A stretch of DNA of 64,000 bases. It comes from Marinobacter pelagius. Lineage in GTDB: Bacteria; Pseudomonadota; Gammaproteobacteria; Pseudomonadales; Oleiphilaceae. The notes below the pieces were generated by a model. It saw only the letters and a program-made list of their open reading frames with translations, searched no databases and had not been told where the DNA came from. The stretch covers positions 1 through 64,000 of the forward strand of contig NZ_FOUR01000007.1 in the NCBI RefSeq assembly GCF_900114925.1. Reading direction: 5' to 3'. Position numbers and translations under genes: made by a program. Below are positions 37,572-48,110 of this stretch, piece by piece (positions within the stretch are counted from its first letter, which is position 1; the number at the start of each line of letters is the position of its first letter).

Positions 37572-37590
37572 ACAGGGGCAGGCGGTCGTG

Positions 37591-37616
37591 CCGGAGTGGT
37601 GAAGGCACCACTCCGG
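37591..37616. other. Hairpin between convergent small genes
   Basis: A perfect 11-bp stem (CCGGAGTGGTG) with an AAGG loop lies 19 bp past the stop codon of the plus-strand small gene and 32 bp from the stop codon of the minus-strand one. No T-run follows on either strand. It may act as a bidirectional, rho-dependent or RNA-stabilising 3' hairpin. Confidence 0.6.
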
Positions 37617-37648
37617 AAGGGCAATTCAGGCTGGAAGTCTTCCTGTGG

Positions 37649-37993
37649 TCAGGCCACGGATTCCAGCTGGCGGGCCTTGAGGCGCTGGATGTGCTTCTGG
37701 CTCAGGCTGACAAACTTCGGGGTCAGGCCCTGATCCTCGTAAATCTCGAACCCATCCTCATCGTAAGCCACAACCCGGGTCCCCTGAACATACGGAAAAC
37801 TGGTTTCCAACTCGTCCAGGGCTGCGGAAATCAGGTCCCGCATCAGATCCTGTGGCGACTTCATCGGATACAGTGCCGCGAGTTTCTCAAGTCGCTTGTG
37901 ATGCTGGTCAGACAGCGCCATAAAATAGGCGTCCCGGGTCAGCCGTCCCCGTGCGTGCTTGTCCCAGTAGTTGACCAGATCTTTGATTTTCAT
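37649..37993 (-). CDS. Small conserved protein, paralogue of 37338-37571
   Basis: A 114-residue protein starting MKIKDLVNYWDK at 37993, preceded by AGG at about 5-nt spacing; an upstream start at 38035 is less likely. Residues 1-75 follow the same pattern as the 77-residue protein at 37338 (DL...W, LEKLAALYP, ISAALDELE). Then comes an extra 35-residue tail rich in acidic and aromatic residues (YDEDGFEIYED). The pair points at each other around a hairpin, suggesting an old inverted duplication. The function is unknown. Confidence 0.7.
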   Translation of the reverse strand: MKIKDLVNYWDKHARGRLTRDAYFMALSDQHHKRLEKLAALYPMKSPQDLMRDLISAALDELETSFPYVQGTRVVAYDEDGFEIYEDQGLTPKFVSLSQKHIQRLKARQLESVA

Positions 37994-38129
37994 GGTGCCT
38001 GCACTCCTGCATCTTATTGATAGTATCCGGCGCACTGAAGTTGTGCGTCCGTTACCGGAAGTGTAGACGAAGCCTCGGGTTTGGGAACCATCGGATTGGT
38101 AACGGATTGTACTTACCGGAGACAGGTCC

Positions 38130-38981
38130 TCAGTGCCCGGAGTGGTCCTTCTCGACGCCTTTTACCGCCTGCCAGATGGCATCCAGCGCCTCCAGGGACT
38201 CCTCGTCCATGTCGCGACCCTCCTGCGTCAGCACCTGCTCGATGGCACGGAACCGGGCCTCGAATTTGTGGTTGGTTCGTTTGAGAGCCTGCTCCGGATT
38301 AACCTTCATGAACCGTGCCAGATTGACGCAGACGAACAACAGATCCCCGAGCTCATCCTCGACGGCATCGCGATCACCGGTACCGGCTTCCGCGGCCTGC
38401 CAGGCTTCCTTGAGCTCGTCGATTTCCTCGTGGAGCTTGTCGAACACCGGCCCGATATCGGGCCAGTCAAAACCGTGGCGGGCCGCCCGACGCTGCAGTT
38501 TCTCGGCCCGGGCCATGGCCGGCAGGGTGCGGGCGATGCCGTCGAGGCGACTGACCGGCTCCGTGGTTTCAGGCTTGTCGGCACGCTCTTCAGCCTTGAT
38601 GCGCTCCCAGCTCTCCTTGATCCAGGCTTCACTGGGCCGGTTATCGGGGTCGATGCGGCTCTCCAGGGTGCCCTCGGGAAAGACATGGGGATGACGCCGC
38701 ACCAGTTTGCGCACCAGATGGTCGACAACGCCATCGAAATCGAAGTGGCCGTCTTCCCGGCCGATCTGGGCATAGAAGATGACCTGGAACAGCAGGTCAC
38801 CCAACTCGTCCTTCAGATGGGGATAGTCACCACGCTCGATGGCATCCGCTACCTCGTAGGCCTCTTCGATGGTGTGCGGCACGATGGAGCCGTAGGTCTG
38901 CTTCGTGTCCCACGGACACCCGGTTTCCGGGTCTCGCAGTCGGGCCATCAGCGTTTTGAGATCGTCAATGGTGTAACTCAT
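38130..38981 (-). CDS. mazG: Nucleoside triphosphate pyrophosphohydrolase MazG
   Basis: A 283-residue two-repeat MazG. Each half carries an EExxE...ELGD metal site (EEAYEVADAIE then KDELGDLLFQ; EEIDELKEAW then EDELGDLLF), the normal E. coli-type arrangement. It hydrolyses NTPs and is reported to lower ppGpp-linked stress effects in E. coli. Its ATG overlaps the relA stop codon by 4 nt, so relA-mazG is a coupled pair. Confidence 0.95.
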   Translation of the reverse strand: MSYTIDDLKTLMARLRDPETGCPWDTKQTYGSIVPHTIEEAYEVADAIERGDYPHLKDELGDLLFQVIFYAQIGREDGHFDFDGVVDHLVRKLVRRHPHVFPEGTLESRIDPDNRPSEAWIKESWERIKAEERADKPETTEPVSRLDGIARTLPAMARAEKLQRRAARHGFDWPDIGPVFDKLHEEIDELKEAWQAAEAGTGDRDAVEDELGDLLFVCVNLARFMKVNPEQALKRTNHKFEARFRAIEQVLTQEGRDMDEESLEALDAIWQAVKGVEKDHSGH

Positions 38982-41215
38982 CCGCGCTTGCGCCTCACGT
39001 CGATGATGTTTGGCAGGTTACGGATCTGCGCCAGCAGCCGGGCCAGCTGCTCAAGGCTGGAGATTTCCACGGTGACCGTCATGGTCGCGGTATTCTCGTC
39101 CTTGTTGGTCTGGGTGTTCAGTGCCAGCACATCGCTCTTGGACGCAGAGAGTACCTGGGTGATGTCCCGCAACAGTCCGGAACGGTCGTAGGCCTCGATC
39201 TCGATATCCACCGGATAGACCGCCGCCGGTTTGCCGCCCCAGTTCACCTCGATGATCCGGTTCGGCTCGAACTCCCGGAGGTTGAGGAAGGTCAGGCAAT
39301 CCTGGCGATGCACGGTCACCCCACGACCCACGGTGATATAACCACCAATGGCATCCCCCGGCAGAGGCTTGCAGCATTTCGCCACCTGGGTCTTGAGCTT
39401 GCCCACCCCGAGAATCTGGATATCCGACTCGGTGTCATAGGGCTTCTTGCGCTGGGTGGTCAGCTTCAGGTCCAGCTGTTCGGAACGGGGCTCGATCATC
39501 TGCTGGGCCACGTTCGCCACGTGGGTCGGGCGCAGATCCCCTGCCCCGACCGCTGCGAACATGTCGGCCGAGCTGTGGCAGTTCACTTTCCGGGCCAGCT
39601 CTTCGAGATCCACGTCATACAGGGACAGGCGTTTGAACTCGTCCTCCAGAATGGCGCGACCGTCAATAATGTTGCGGTCCCTATCCTGCTGTTTGAACCA
39701 GTGGGTCACCTTGGCGCGTGCCCTGGAGGTCTGGATATAGCCCAGGCTCGGGTTCAGCCAGTCACGGCTCGGCGCCGGGTTGTTGGAGGTGAGGATGAAC
39801 ACCTGATCCCCGGTCTTCAGCGGATAGGTCAGCGGGACAATCCGGCTGTTGACCCTGGCGCCGCGGCAGGCATGGCCAATCTCGGTGTGCACCCGATAGG
39901 CAAAGTCCACCGGCGTCGCGCCCTGAGGCAGATCCACCACGTGGCCTTCCGGGGTGAAAACATACACCCGGTCCGACGCCACATCGGACTTCAGGTGATC
40001 GGCCAGACCGGACAGATCGCCCAGCTCTTCCTGCCACTCCAGCACCTGACGCAGCCAGTTGATCTTGGCGTCATAGCCCGTGGACTTGTTGTGCTTGTCG
40101 GTACCCTTGTACAGCCAGTGGGCACAGACCCCCAGTTCCGCTTCCTGGTGCATCTTGTGGGTCCGGATCTGCACTTCCATGACCTTGCCCTCGGGCCCGA
40201 TCACCGCGGTATGGAGCGACTGGTAGCCGTTTTCTTTCGGGTTGGCGATGTAGTCGTCGAACTCGTTGGGAATGTGGCGCCAGAGTGAATGCACGATCCC
40301 CAGCGCGGCATAGCAGTCCCGCACCTCGGGCACCAGGATGCGCACGGCGCGCACGTCATAGACCTGGGAAAAGTCGATGCCCTTGCGGCGCATCTTTCGC
40401 CAGATGCTGTAGATATGCTTGGCCCGGCCGGAGAGCTCGCCCTCGATGCCGGAGGCACGCAACTCCACCTGCAGGGTTTCGATCACCCGGCGGATGTAGC
40501 CCTCCCGGTCGAGACGTTTCTCGTCCAGCAGCTTGGCAATCTTCTTGTAGGCGGTTTCGTGCAGGTAACGGAAGGACAGATCCTCCAGTTCCCACTTGAT
40601 ATGACCGATACCCAGCCGGTGGGCCAGGGGCGCGTAGATGTCGAAAACCTCGCGGGCCACCCGCATGCGCTTCTCTTCCGGCGCGTTCTTGACCGCCCGG
40701 ATAGCGCAGGTCCGCTCTGCCAGCTTGATCAGGGCAACGCGCACGTCGTCGATCATGGTGACCAGCATCTTGCGCACGTTATCCAGCTGACCCTCGCTCT
40801 GGCCCAGCACATTGCCCTTGAGCGGGTGATGGATGGAGGAGATTGCCGCCATCTGCTGGACACCGTTGATCAGCCCGGCGACTTCATCACCGAATTCCTT
40901 GCGGATTTCCTCCAGCGGCACCCGTTCCTCGCGCACCGCCCGGTAGAGGATGGCGGCGACCAGACTGGCTTGGTCCAGGTGCAGCTCCGCCAGCACCTGG
41001 GCCATCTCCAGTCCGATCCGGAAGCTGCTCGAGCCCGGCGCCCACAACCGGTCTTCCCGAAACGCCTGCAGATCGATCTCTGCCGCCTTCTCACAGGCCC
41101 GGCGGAACTGGTCAACGTCTTCGAGATGGGTTTGCGAGGCGATGTGGCTGACGCACCGTTCGATGTCGACTTCGCCATCACCTGTTACAGCATAATCTTC
41201 GCGAACTTTTACCAT
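38978..41215 (-). CDS. relA: (p)ppGpp synthetase RelA
   Basis: A 745-residue RelA. The HD-hydrolase region is degenerate (AILYRAVREERV replaces the HD motif), the synthetase domain has GYQSLHT and the surrounding YDVRAVRI, and the TGS (YVFTPEGHVVDLP) and C-terminal ACT domains follow. The length matches Pseudomonas RelA when the start at 41215 (MVKVRED) is used; a longer start at 41251 has a poorly spaced site. It makes (p)ppGpp on stalled ribosomes. rlmD lies upstream. Confidence 0.95.
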   Translation of the reverse strand: MVKVREDYAVTGDGEVDIERCVSHIASQTHLEDVDQFRRACEKAAEIDLQAFREDRLWAPGSSSFRIGLEMAQVLAELHLDQASLVAAILYRAVREERVPLEEIRKEFGDEVAGLINGVQQMAAISSIHHPLKGNVLGQSEGQLDNVRKMLVTMIDDVRVALIKLAERTCAIRAVKNAPEEKRMRVAREVFDIYAPLAHRLGIGHIKWELEDLSFRYLHETAYKKIAKLLDEKRLDREGYIRRVIETLQVELRASGIEGELSGRAKHIYSIWRKMRRKGIDFSQVYDVRAVRILVPEVRDCYAALGIVHSLWRHIPNEFDDYIANPKENGYQSLHTAVIGPEGKVMEVQIRTHKMHQEAELGVCAHWLYKGTDKHNKSTGYDAKINWLRQVLEWQEELGDLSGLADHLKSDVASDRVYVFTPEGHVVDLPQGATPVDFAYRVHTEIGHACRGARVNSRIVPLTYPLKTGDQVFILTSNNPAPSRDWLNPSLGYIQTSRARAKVTHWFKQQDRDRNIIDGRAILEDEFKRLSLYDVDLEELARKVNCHSSADMFAAVGAGDLRPTHVANVAQQMIEPRSEQLDLKLTTQRKKPYDTESDIQILGVGKLKTQVAKCCKPLPGDAIGGYITVGRGVTVHRQDCLTFLNLREFEPNRIIEVNWGGKPAAVYPVDIEIEAYDRSGLLRDITQVLSASKSDVLALNTQTNKDENTATMTVTVEISSLEQLARLLAQIRNLPNIIDVRRKRG

Positions 41216-41273
41216 ATCGGTCTTGTTGTTCCTGTTCGTTGTCGCGGACATCCCTGCCCGCGCTCAATCCTGT

Positions 41274-42623
41274 TCAGCGATCGGCCCGCTCGAACAGGGC
41301 GATAGACTCCACGTGGGTGGTGTGCGGGAACATGTCCATCACACCGGCGCGCACCAGGCGGTAGCCATTGCGCACCATCACGCCCGCATCCCGGGCCAGG
41401 GTTGCCGGGTTGCAGGAAACATAAACAATACGATCGGCGCCGAACGCCGTCAGGTATTTGCAGATCTCCTCGGCACCGGAGCGGGGCGGATCGATCAGGA
41501 TCTTGTCAAAGCCCTCTTTCGCCCAGGACTGACCGGTAAAATCGCCATGCAGGTCAGCACCGTGGAAGGTCACGTTGTCCAGACCGTTCAGCCCGGCATT
41601 TTCACGTCCGCGCACCACCATGGCGTCGTCACCCTCGACACCGACGACCTGACCGCCACGACGGGCCAGCGGCAGGGTGAAGTTACCGAGCCCGCAGAAC
41701 AGGTCCAGCACCCGCTCGCCCGGCTGGACATCCAGCCACTCGACCGCACGGTGTACCATGGACCGGTTGATACCCGCATTGACCTGGGTAAAGTCCATGG
41801 GATGAAACTGCATGGTCAGATCGAACTCGTCCAGGCGATAGCTCAGCCGCTCATCGTCCCGACCAGCCGATTCCGGCCAGATCCGGTGTACGGTATCCGG
41901 TCCCTTGGGCTGCAGGTATATATGCAAGTCGTGGGCCTGACCGAAGGCGATGAGTTTTTCCCGGTCGCCGGGGCTGAGCTCATCCATGTTGCGAAACACC
42001 ATGGCCGCCAGATCATCACCGCAGGCCACCTCGACCTGGGGAATGCGGTCGAAGGCATCCATGCTGTGCAGCAATTCGCGCAGCGGCAAGATGCGCTCAC
42101 CGATGCGCGGATCCATGACCACGCAGCGATCGATGTCGGTCAGGAAGCTGTTGCGCTTCTCCCGGAACCCCACCAGCACGGATTCCCGGGCCTTGACGAA
42201 ACGGACACCCAGACGGGCCTTGCGCCGGTAGCCGAGGCTGGCCTCGGAACGCATGGGCGCCACCCACTCCTCCGGCTCGATGCCCCCGAAATGGGCAAAA
42301 TGCTGGCGCAGGGTGTCTTCTTTGAACCGGATCTGGGCATCGCCGCTCATGTGCTGCAGGCTACAGCCGCCGCACAGGTCGGCAAACTCACAGGGGGTCT
42401 CCTGGCGCTCGGACGAAGCTTCGAGCACTTCCAGGGTCCGCAGTTCGTCGAACTTGCTGCGGGTGGAGACCACTTTCGCCATCACCGTTTCGCCGGGCAG
42501 TGCGCCGTCCACGAACTGGGTCTTGCCGTCATTGCGGGCGATACCCCGGCCGTCATGGCTCAGGGTTTCAATTACACAGCGCACAGGCTCCTTGGGCAGA
42601 ACCTTCCTGCGTCTTCTACTCAT
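41274..42623 (-). CDS. rlmD: 23S rRNA (uracil-1939-C5)-methyltransferase
   Basis: A 449-residue RlmD with an N-terminal TRAM domain, an iron-sulfur cluster motif ([14 protein letters not shown] plus the later Cys in DRCVVMD), a SAM motif [13 protein letters not shown] and the catalytic cysteine in [13 protein letters not shown]. It sits between cysM and relA in the order gacS-cysM-rlmD-relA-mazG, which is also found in Pseudomonas. Confidence 0.95.
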   Translation of the reverse strand: MSRRRRKVLPKEPVRCVIETLSHDGRGIARNDGKTQFVDGALPGETVMAKVVSTRSKFDELRTLEVLEASSERQETPCEFADLCGGCSLQHMSGDAQIRFKEDTLRQHFAHFGGIEPEEWVAPMRSEASLGYRRKARLGVRFVKARESVLVGFREKRNSFLTDIDRCVVMDPRIGERILPLRELLHSMDAFDRIPQVEVACGDDLAAMVFRNMDELSPGDREKLIAFGQAHDLHIYLQPKGPDTVHRIWPESAGRDDERLSYRLDEFDLTMQFHPMDFTQVNAGINRSMVHRAVEWLDVQPGERVLDLFCGLGNFTLPLARRGGQVVGVEGDDAMVVRGRENAGLNGLDNVTFHGADLHGDFTGQSWAKEGFDKILIDPPRSGAEEICKYLTAFGADRIVYVSCNPATLARDAGVMVRNGYRLVRAGVMDMFPHTTHVESIALFERADR

Positions 42624-42646
42624 ACTGAAATCTCTTGCTGGCTGGT

Positions 42647-43540
42647 TCAGGCGCCGGGGAAGACACCTGTCGACAGGTACCGGTCACCGCGATCACAGAT
42701 AATGGCCACGATCACGGCGTTTTCAACCTGCTCTGACAACTTCAGGGCCGCTGCGATCGAACCGCCGGAGGACACCCCACAGAAGATGCCCTCCCGGGCG
42801 GCCAGGGCCCGCATGGTGTTCTCGGCCTCGTCCTGGCCGATATCGAGCACCTGGTCCACGCGACTGGCATCGTAGATTTTCGGCAGGTATTCCTCGGGCC
42901 AGCGGCGGATGCCGGGAATCGAGGCGCCTTCCTTCGGCTGCAGGCCGATGATGCGGATGTCGGGATTACGCTCCTTCAGGTAGCGGGAGACACCCATGAT
43001 GGTCCCGGTGGTACCCATGGAGCTGACAAAGTGGGTCACGCGCCCTTCGGTCTGCTCCCAGATCTCCGGGCCGGTGGTGCGGTAGTGGGCCAGCGGGTTG
43101 TCGGGGTTGCTGAACTGGTCCAGCACCTTGCCCTTGCCTTCGGCTTCCATCGCCAGGGCCAGGTCGCGGGCTGCCTCCATGCCCTCTTCTTTGCTGACGG
43201 TAATGATTTCGGCACCATAGGCACGCATCGAAGCCCGACGCTCCTCGCTCATGTTGGCCGGCATGATCAATACCATGCGGTAGCCCTTGATCGCGGCCGC
43301 CATGGCCAGGGCAATTCCGGTATTGCCACTGGTGGCTTCGATCAGGGTATCCCCGGGTTTGATCTCGCCACGGCGCTCAGCCTCCTGGATCATGCTCAGT
43401 GCCGGGCGGTCCTTCACCGAACCGGCCGGGTTATTGCCTTCAAGCTTGGCCAGGATGACATTGCTGGTATCGCCCGGCAGGCGCTGCAGGCGGACCAGCG
43501 GGGTATGGCCAACATAATCTTCAATGGTGGGGAAATTCAT
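42647..43540 (-). CDS. cysM: Cysteine synthase B
   Basis: A 297-residue O-acetylserine sulfhydrylase of the CysM type. It has the PLP lysine in [11 protein letters not shown], the substrate loop [12 protein letters not shown] and the phosphate-binding [11 protein letters not shown]. It makes cysteine or S-sulfocysteine from O-acetylserine. It is divergent from barA with a 221-bp gap, and rlmD follows after 23 bp. Confidence 0.94.
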   Translation of the reverse strand: MNFPTIEDYVGHTPLVRLQRLPGDTSNVILAKLEGNNPAGSVKDRPALSMIQEAERRGEIKPGDTLIEATSGNTGIALAMAAAIKGYRMVLIMPANMSEERRASMRAYGAEIITVSKEEGMEAARDLALAMEAEGKGKVLDQFSNPDNPLAHYRTTGPEIWEQTEGRVTHFVSSMGTTGTIMGVSRYLKERNPDIRIIGLQPKEGASIPGIRRWPEEYLPKIYDASRVDQVLDIGQDEAENTMRALAAREGIFCGVSSGGSIAAALKLSEQVENAVIVAIICDRGDRYLSTGVFPGA

Positions 43541-43761
43541 AATAAAACCCTGTGGTACACTTTTGGCTCCGAATCATACGCGTTATGGCCCCGGCATCCC
43601 AATACAGCTTCTCGCTATATCCATGACCGGCGGCTATAACCTGTACTTTTTCTGTCTGGTCCGGGACAGATACCACAGTCAGTCCCGGCCGGATCATCTA
43701 TTCTGACAGGGAAGTGACTGCGGGTTCATTCCCGTGGCAGGGCAATTTTCAGGAAAATCGT

Positions 43762-46635
43762 ATGCGGCGCTGGGGTATTCGCAAGAAAGTGCTGGTGGTG
43801 ACTCTGGTCCCCACCCTGCTGACCACCCTGATTCTCGGGCTGTTCTTTACCTACAGCTGGGTAAACAACATCGAGAGCCTGCTCAGCGATCGCGGGGAAT
43901 CACTGTCCCGGCAGCTGGCTGCAGGTTCCGAGTATGGCCTCTTTACCGCCAATCGCAGCCTGCTGAGCAGCCTTTCCAACGCCCTGCTGGAAGAACAGGA
44001 TGTCCGCTCCATTACCTTCTATGGCAGCGACGGCCGTCGACTGCTGCACACCGGGCCCGGCAGCTCCCAGGCACCCGCCTCCGGAACCCTTCCCCCCGAC
44101 CATGCCATGCGTATGGCCGGTGAGAACAGCACGCGGTTCGTGACTCCCGTGTATCTGCAGGACCTGATGATCGAGACCATGCTCGATCCGGACGCCCGCC
44201 AGTCCATGAGCGAGCTGAAGGAGCCGCTCGGCTGGGTGTCGGTGGAGATGTCCCATGTCCGCACCGAGAAAGAAACTTACAAGGCCATGCTCATTTCCCT
44301 GCTGCTGGTGCTCGGCGGCGTACTCCTGAGCCTGGCCATCGCTATGCGCCTCAGCCGCGCCTTCACCGATCCCGTGTTCGAGCTGAACGAGGCGGTGGCG
44401 AAGCTCAAGGAAGGCAAGCTCGATACCCGGGTCCATACCGGTGCCGGTCCGGAATTCGAGCAGCTGGAATCCGGCCTCAATGACATGGCCGAGGAGCTGA
44501 GCAAGGCCCAGGCCGAGATGCAGCAGAATATTGATCAGGCCACCGGCGACCTGCGTGAGACCCTGGAAACCATCGAGATCCAGAACATCGAGCTGGACTT
44601 TGCCCGCAAGGAGGCACTGGAAGCCAGCCGGATCAAATCAGAGTTCCTGGCCAACATGTCCCACGAGATCCGGACACCGCTCAACGGCATCATCGGCTTC
44701 ACCGAACTGCTGCTGAAGAGCCCCCTGCCCCGGCAACAACGGGACCATCTCAACACGATCCGGAAATCCTCGGAGATCCTGCTGACGATCATCAACGACA
44801 TCCTGGATTTCTCCAAGATCGAAGCTGGCAAACTGATTCTGGACCGGGTGCCCTTCCAGCTCCGGGACATCATCGAGGAAGTCATGGTCATGCTGGCGCC
44901 GGCGGCCCACAGCAAGAACCTGGATCTGGCCCCGCTGGTCTATAACGATGTGCCGGACAACGTCATGGGCGATCCGCTGCGGGTCAAGCAGATCATCACC
45001 AACCTGGTGAACAACGCCATCAAGTTCACCCAGACCGGGGAAGTGGTGCTGCGGGCCAGCCTGGAGGACGAGGACCAGGAGAACAACCGGGTGACCGTGA
45101 AGATCAGCATCACCGATTCCGGCGTCGGACTTTCCCGGGCCCAGCAGCAATCCCTGTTCAATGCCTTCAGCCAGGCGGATGCCTCCACTGCCCGGCAGTA
45201 TGGCGGGACCGGCCTGGGGCTGGCCATTTCCAAGCGACTGGTGGAGGAAATGGGCGGCCAGATCGGGCTGGAGAGCGAGCTGGGCAAGGGTTCCACCTTC
45301 TGGTTCACCCTGAACACCGAACTGTCGGCCACCGGCGAGGTCGTCACGCCCAGGGACGCCCTCAAGGGCGAGAAGGTTCTTTACCTGGAACATCAGAAGA
45401 CCACGGGGCTGGCCGTCGAGCATATGCTTCGGGACTGGGGCATGGTGGTGGATCGGGTTGCCTCCTCCGGTGCCATGCAGGAACAGATCGAGGAAGCCCA
45501 GAAAAGCCAGGCCGGCTACGCGGTTGCCATTGTCGGCATCACCCGGAACCTGCTCAACTCCAGTCAGTACCGCAACCTGCTGCATAACCTCGAAGTCGAG
45601 CGTGATTGCCGGACACTGCTGCTCACGCCTACTCTGGAAAGCCATGATCCCGGGCTTTCCGGGCTCGCCAGTGGTCATCTGACCAAGCCCGTGTGCCGCA
45701 ACGCCCTCTATGACGAGTTGCTGCTCCTCGTGCATGGCATCAACGCCGGCGGGCGGGCCATCGACAGTTACGCCCCTGGCACCGGGCGTCAGGCCCGGAA
45801 CAACGTCCCCAGGGTGCTCGCGGTGGACGACAACGAGGCCAACCTGAAGTTGGTCATGACCCTGCTGGATGACTGCCAGCTGGAGGCGGAGTCCGCCTGC
45901 AACGGCTTCGACGCCCTGAGTAAGGCGCGGCAGAAGCCCTTCGACCTGGTGTTCATGGACCTGCAGATGCCCGGCATGGATGGCGTCGAGACCACCGCCC
46001 GGATCCGCGAGCTGGACACCAACACTCACCGGACCCCCATCATCGCCCTGACTGCCCATGCCCTCGCCGATGAACAGGAGGCGCTGGCAAAGCAGGGATT
46101 TGACGGTTACATGGCCAAGCCGATCAGCAGTAGTGAGCTGACCGCGATTATCCGGGAATACACAGGGTATGATTGCGGCAATCGCAGCACCCCACCCAAT
46201 TTTTCCGAGGTCCGGGATACCCGGAAGCCGCTTCGGCCTTCTTCGCGCAGGGTGCAGGAGGATTGCGTCAGTGTGTCAGAGAGTATCCAGCTGGCCGCCG
46301 GCAAGGCAGATCTGGCGGAAGAGCTGTTCAGCATGCTGGTTGAACAGCTGCGCCCGGACATGCAGAAAATCCGGGATTTCTGGGCAGAGGGCGACATGGA
46401 CAGCTTGCTGGACTGCGTCCATAAGCTCCATGGCGCTACCCGCTATTGCGGTGTGCCGGAGTTGAGAGCCGCCGCCAACCAGCTGGAAACCGCCCTCAAG
46501 TGCTCGGCCCCGGATATCGGGGCTCACAAGGATCAATTGCTGGAGGCCATGGAGCGACTGCACGCCTGGAGCGAGCAGACCGACTGGCAACCGCTGTTCC
46601 GGCAGGACCAGTACCAGACCGGCACCGCGCCCTGA
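43762..46635 (+). CDS. gacS: Hybrid sensor histidine kinase BarA/GacS
   Basis: A 957-residue tripartite kinase of the Gac/Rsm pathway. It has two transmembrane segments (about 8-30 and 190-212) around a periplasmic domain, then HAMP. DHp follows with His301 in SHEIRTPL, then HATPase (NLVNNAIKF, GGTGLGLAI), a degenerate receiver, a true receiver with D733 in VFMDLQMPG, and a C-terminal Hpt with His887 in HKLHGATRYCG. The start at 43762 has an AGGAA site; the frame is open 16 codons further. It signals to GacA and small RNAs that lie outside this window. Confidence 0.94.
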   Translation: MRRWGIRKKVLVVTLVPTLLTTLILGLFFTYSWVNNIESLLSDRGESLSRQLAAGSEYGLFTANRSLLSSLSNALLEEQDVRSITFYGSDGRRLLHTGPGSSQAPASGTLPPDHAMRMAGENSTRFVTPVYLQDLMIETMLDPDARQSMSELKEPLGWVSVEMSHVRTEKETYKAMLISLLLVLGGVLLSLAIAMRLSRAFTDPVFELNEAVAKLKEGKLDTRVHTGAGPEFEQLESGLNDMAEELSKAQAEMQQNIDQATGDLRETLETIEIQNIELDFARKEALEASRIKSEFLANMSHEIRTPLNGIIGFTELLLKSPLPRQQRDHLNTIRKSSEILLTIINDILDFSKIEAGKLILDRVPFQLRDIIEEVMVMLAPAAHSKNLDLAPLVYNDVPDNVMGDPLRVKQIITNLVNNAIKFTQTGEVVLRASLEDEDQENNRVTVKISITDSGVGLSRAQQQSLFNAFSQADASTARQYGGTGLGLAISKRLVEEMGGQIGLESELGKGSTFWFTLNTELSATGEVVTPRDALKGEKVLYLEHQKTTGLAVEHMLRDWGMVVDRVASSGAMQEQIEEAQKSQAGYAVAIVGITRNLLNSSQYRNLLHNLEVERDCRTLLLTPTLESHDPGLSGLASGHLTKPVCRNALYDELLLLVHGINAGGRAIDSYAPGTGRQARNNVPRVLAVDDNEANLKLVMTLLDDCQLEAESACNGFDALSKARQKPFDLVFMDLQMPGMDGVETTARIRELDTNTHRTPIIALTAHALADEQEALAKQGFDGYMAKPISSSELTAIIREYTGYDCGNRSTPPNFSEVRDTRKPLRPSSRRVQEDCVSVSESIQLAAGKADLAEELFSMLVEQLRPDMQKIRDFWAEGDMDSLLDCVHKLHGATRYCGVPELRAAANQLETALKCSAPDIGAHKDQLLEAMERLHAWSEQTDWQPLFRQDQYQTGTAP

Positions 46636-46644
46636 CCCCCGGCG

Positions 46645-47385
46645 TCAGGCGCGGCCGCAGGCCCGGTCAATAATGGCCTTCATGTCGGCCACAGCTTCTT
46701 TCAGGCCGGTGAACACGGCCCGGGCAATGATGGCGTGGCCGATATTAAGCTCGTTGATGCCGGGGATGGCGGCCACCCGCTCGGTGTTGTGGTAATGAAG
46801 GCCGTGGCCGGCGTTCACGATCAGCCCCTTCTTGCGGGCATAGGCCACGGCATTGGCAATGATCTGAAACGCCTTGTCTTCCTCTTCGGCGGTTTTTGCC
46901 TCGGCATATTCTCCGGTATGCAACTCCACCACCGGCGCACCGCATCGAACTGCGGCATCGATCTGGACCGGGTCCGGATCAATGAACAGGGAAACCTCGG
47001 CACCAATCCGGCCCAGCCGCTCGCACGCCTTGGCGACCCGCGTTTCCTGGCCATCAACGTCGAGACCACCCTCGGTGGTCAGCTCTTCCCGTTTCTCCGG
47101 CACCAGGCAGACACACTCAGGCCGCACCTGCTCGGCAAACGCCAGCATGGCGTCGGTGACGGCCATCTCGAGATTCATCTTGGTCTGCAGGACTTCACGC
47201 AGCAACAGGACATCGCGGTCCTGGATGTGGCGCCGGTCTTCCCTGGGGTGAATGGTGATACCGTCGGCCCCCGCTTCCTCGGCAAGAATCGCCGCCTGTA
47301 CCGGATCCGGGTAACGGGTGCCACGGGCCTGGCGCAGGGTGGCCACGTGATCGATGTTGACGCCAAGCAATACTCTAGGATTCAT
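46645..47385 (-). CDS. pdxJ: Pyridoxine 5'-phosphate synthase
   Basis: A 246-residue PdxJ that condenses 3-amino-2-oxopropyl phosphate with deoxyxylulose phosphate. It has the N-terminal [43 protein letters not shown] and [10 protein letters not shown]. Its start overlaps the end of recO by 11 nt. Confidence 0.96.
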   Translation of the reverse strand: MNPRVLLGVNIDHVATLRQARGTRYPDPVQAAILAEEAGADGITIHPREDRRHIQDRDVLLLREVLQTKMNLEMAVTDAMLAFAEQVRPECVCLVPEKREELTTEGGLDVDGQETRVAKACERLGRIGAEVSLFIDPDPVQIDAAVRCGAPVVELHTGEYAEAKTAEEEDKAFQIIANAVAYARKKGLIVNAGHGLHYHNTERVAAIPGINELNIGHAIIARAVFTGLKEAVADMKAIIDRACGRA

Positions 47386-48103
47386 GGTGTTCTCCCCGAA
47401 GGTGACTGAAAAGGCTTCGACTGTTCAATGGGCGACCCTGCAGCAGGTAGTCGACCAGCACCCGCATGACCCGCTTGGCAAGCCGGCGGCTGGCGGCGGA
47501 TTCCAGGTCGCCGGCGGCGACCGCCAGCAGAACCTCACCCGGTAAATCCTGCAAACGTACGCCCTGAAAAGGTTTCGAGACAATGCCCTGTTCCGGATCA
47601 TAGTAGTAGCGCTGGCCGGCCTCGACAGATTCACCGGTATCGGTGGTTTGGTCCCAGGCAAAGTCGTAGCCAAGGGCGCCGGCGAAGGCCTGCTCGAACC
47701 GGCGCAGCACCGGCTCTATGTCGGAGGTAGCAGAGAGCTCGCTGATGGCATCGATGTAGGCCGCAAACAGGGTGGGATGGGGATCGGCCGCAGGCAGAAT
47801 GCGTTGCAGCAATTCATTCAGGTACAGTCCGCTGTAGAGCGAAGCGGTGCGTTTAAGCTCCGGCCCGGGACGCACGTCAACCTGAGTCAGGGTTTTGAGG
47901 TCACCGCGCCCGGTCCAGTCCAGCAGCAGCGGCTGGAAAGGCTGAAGCTGGGCCTTCAGCTGGCTTCTGGCACTGTTCGCCCCACGCGCGATGACTGTCA
48001 TCCGGCCCCGGTTCAGGGTGAATACATCCACCATGAGGCTGGTTTCCCGCCACGGGCGGCGGTGGATGACATAGGCGGGCTCCTGCTGTTCCGGCCCCCT
48101 CAT
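47375..48103 (-). CDS. recO: DNA repair protein RecO
   Basis: A 242-residue RecO. The N-terminal OB fold ([18 protein letters not shown], then [17 protein letters not shown]) is followed by a helical domain. It loads RecA with RecR in gap repair. Zinc cysteines are absent, as in the gammaproteobacterial form. It lies between era (7-bp gap) and pdxJ (overlap). Confidence 0.93.
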   Translation of the reverse strand: MRGPEQQEPAYVIHRRPWRETSLMVDVFTLNRGRMTVIARGANSARSQLKAQLQPFQPLLLDWTGRGDLKTLTQVDVRPGPELKRTASLYSGLYLNELLQRILPAADPHPTLFAAYIDAISELSATSDIEPVLRRFEQAFAGALGYDFAWDQTTDTGESVEAGQRYYYDPEQGIVSKPFQGVRLQDLPGEVLLAVAAGDLESAASRRLAKRVMRVLVDYLLQGRPLNSRSLFSHLRGEHHES

Positions 48104-48110
48104 AGACGCC

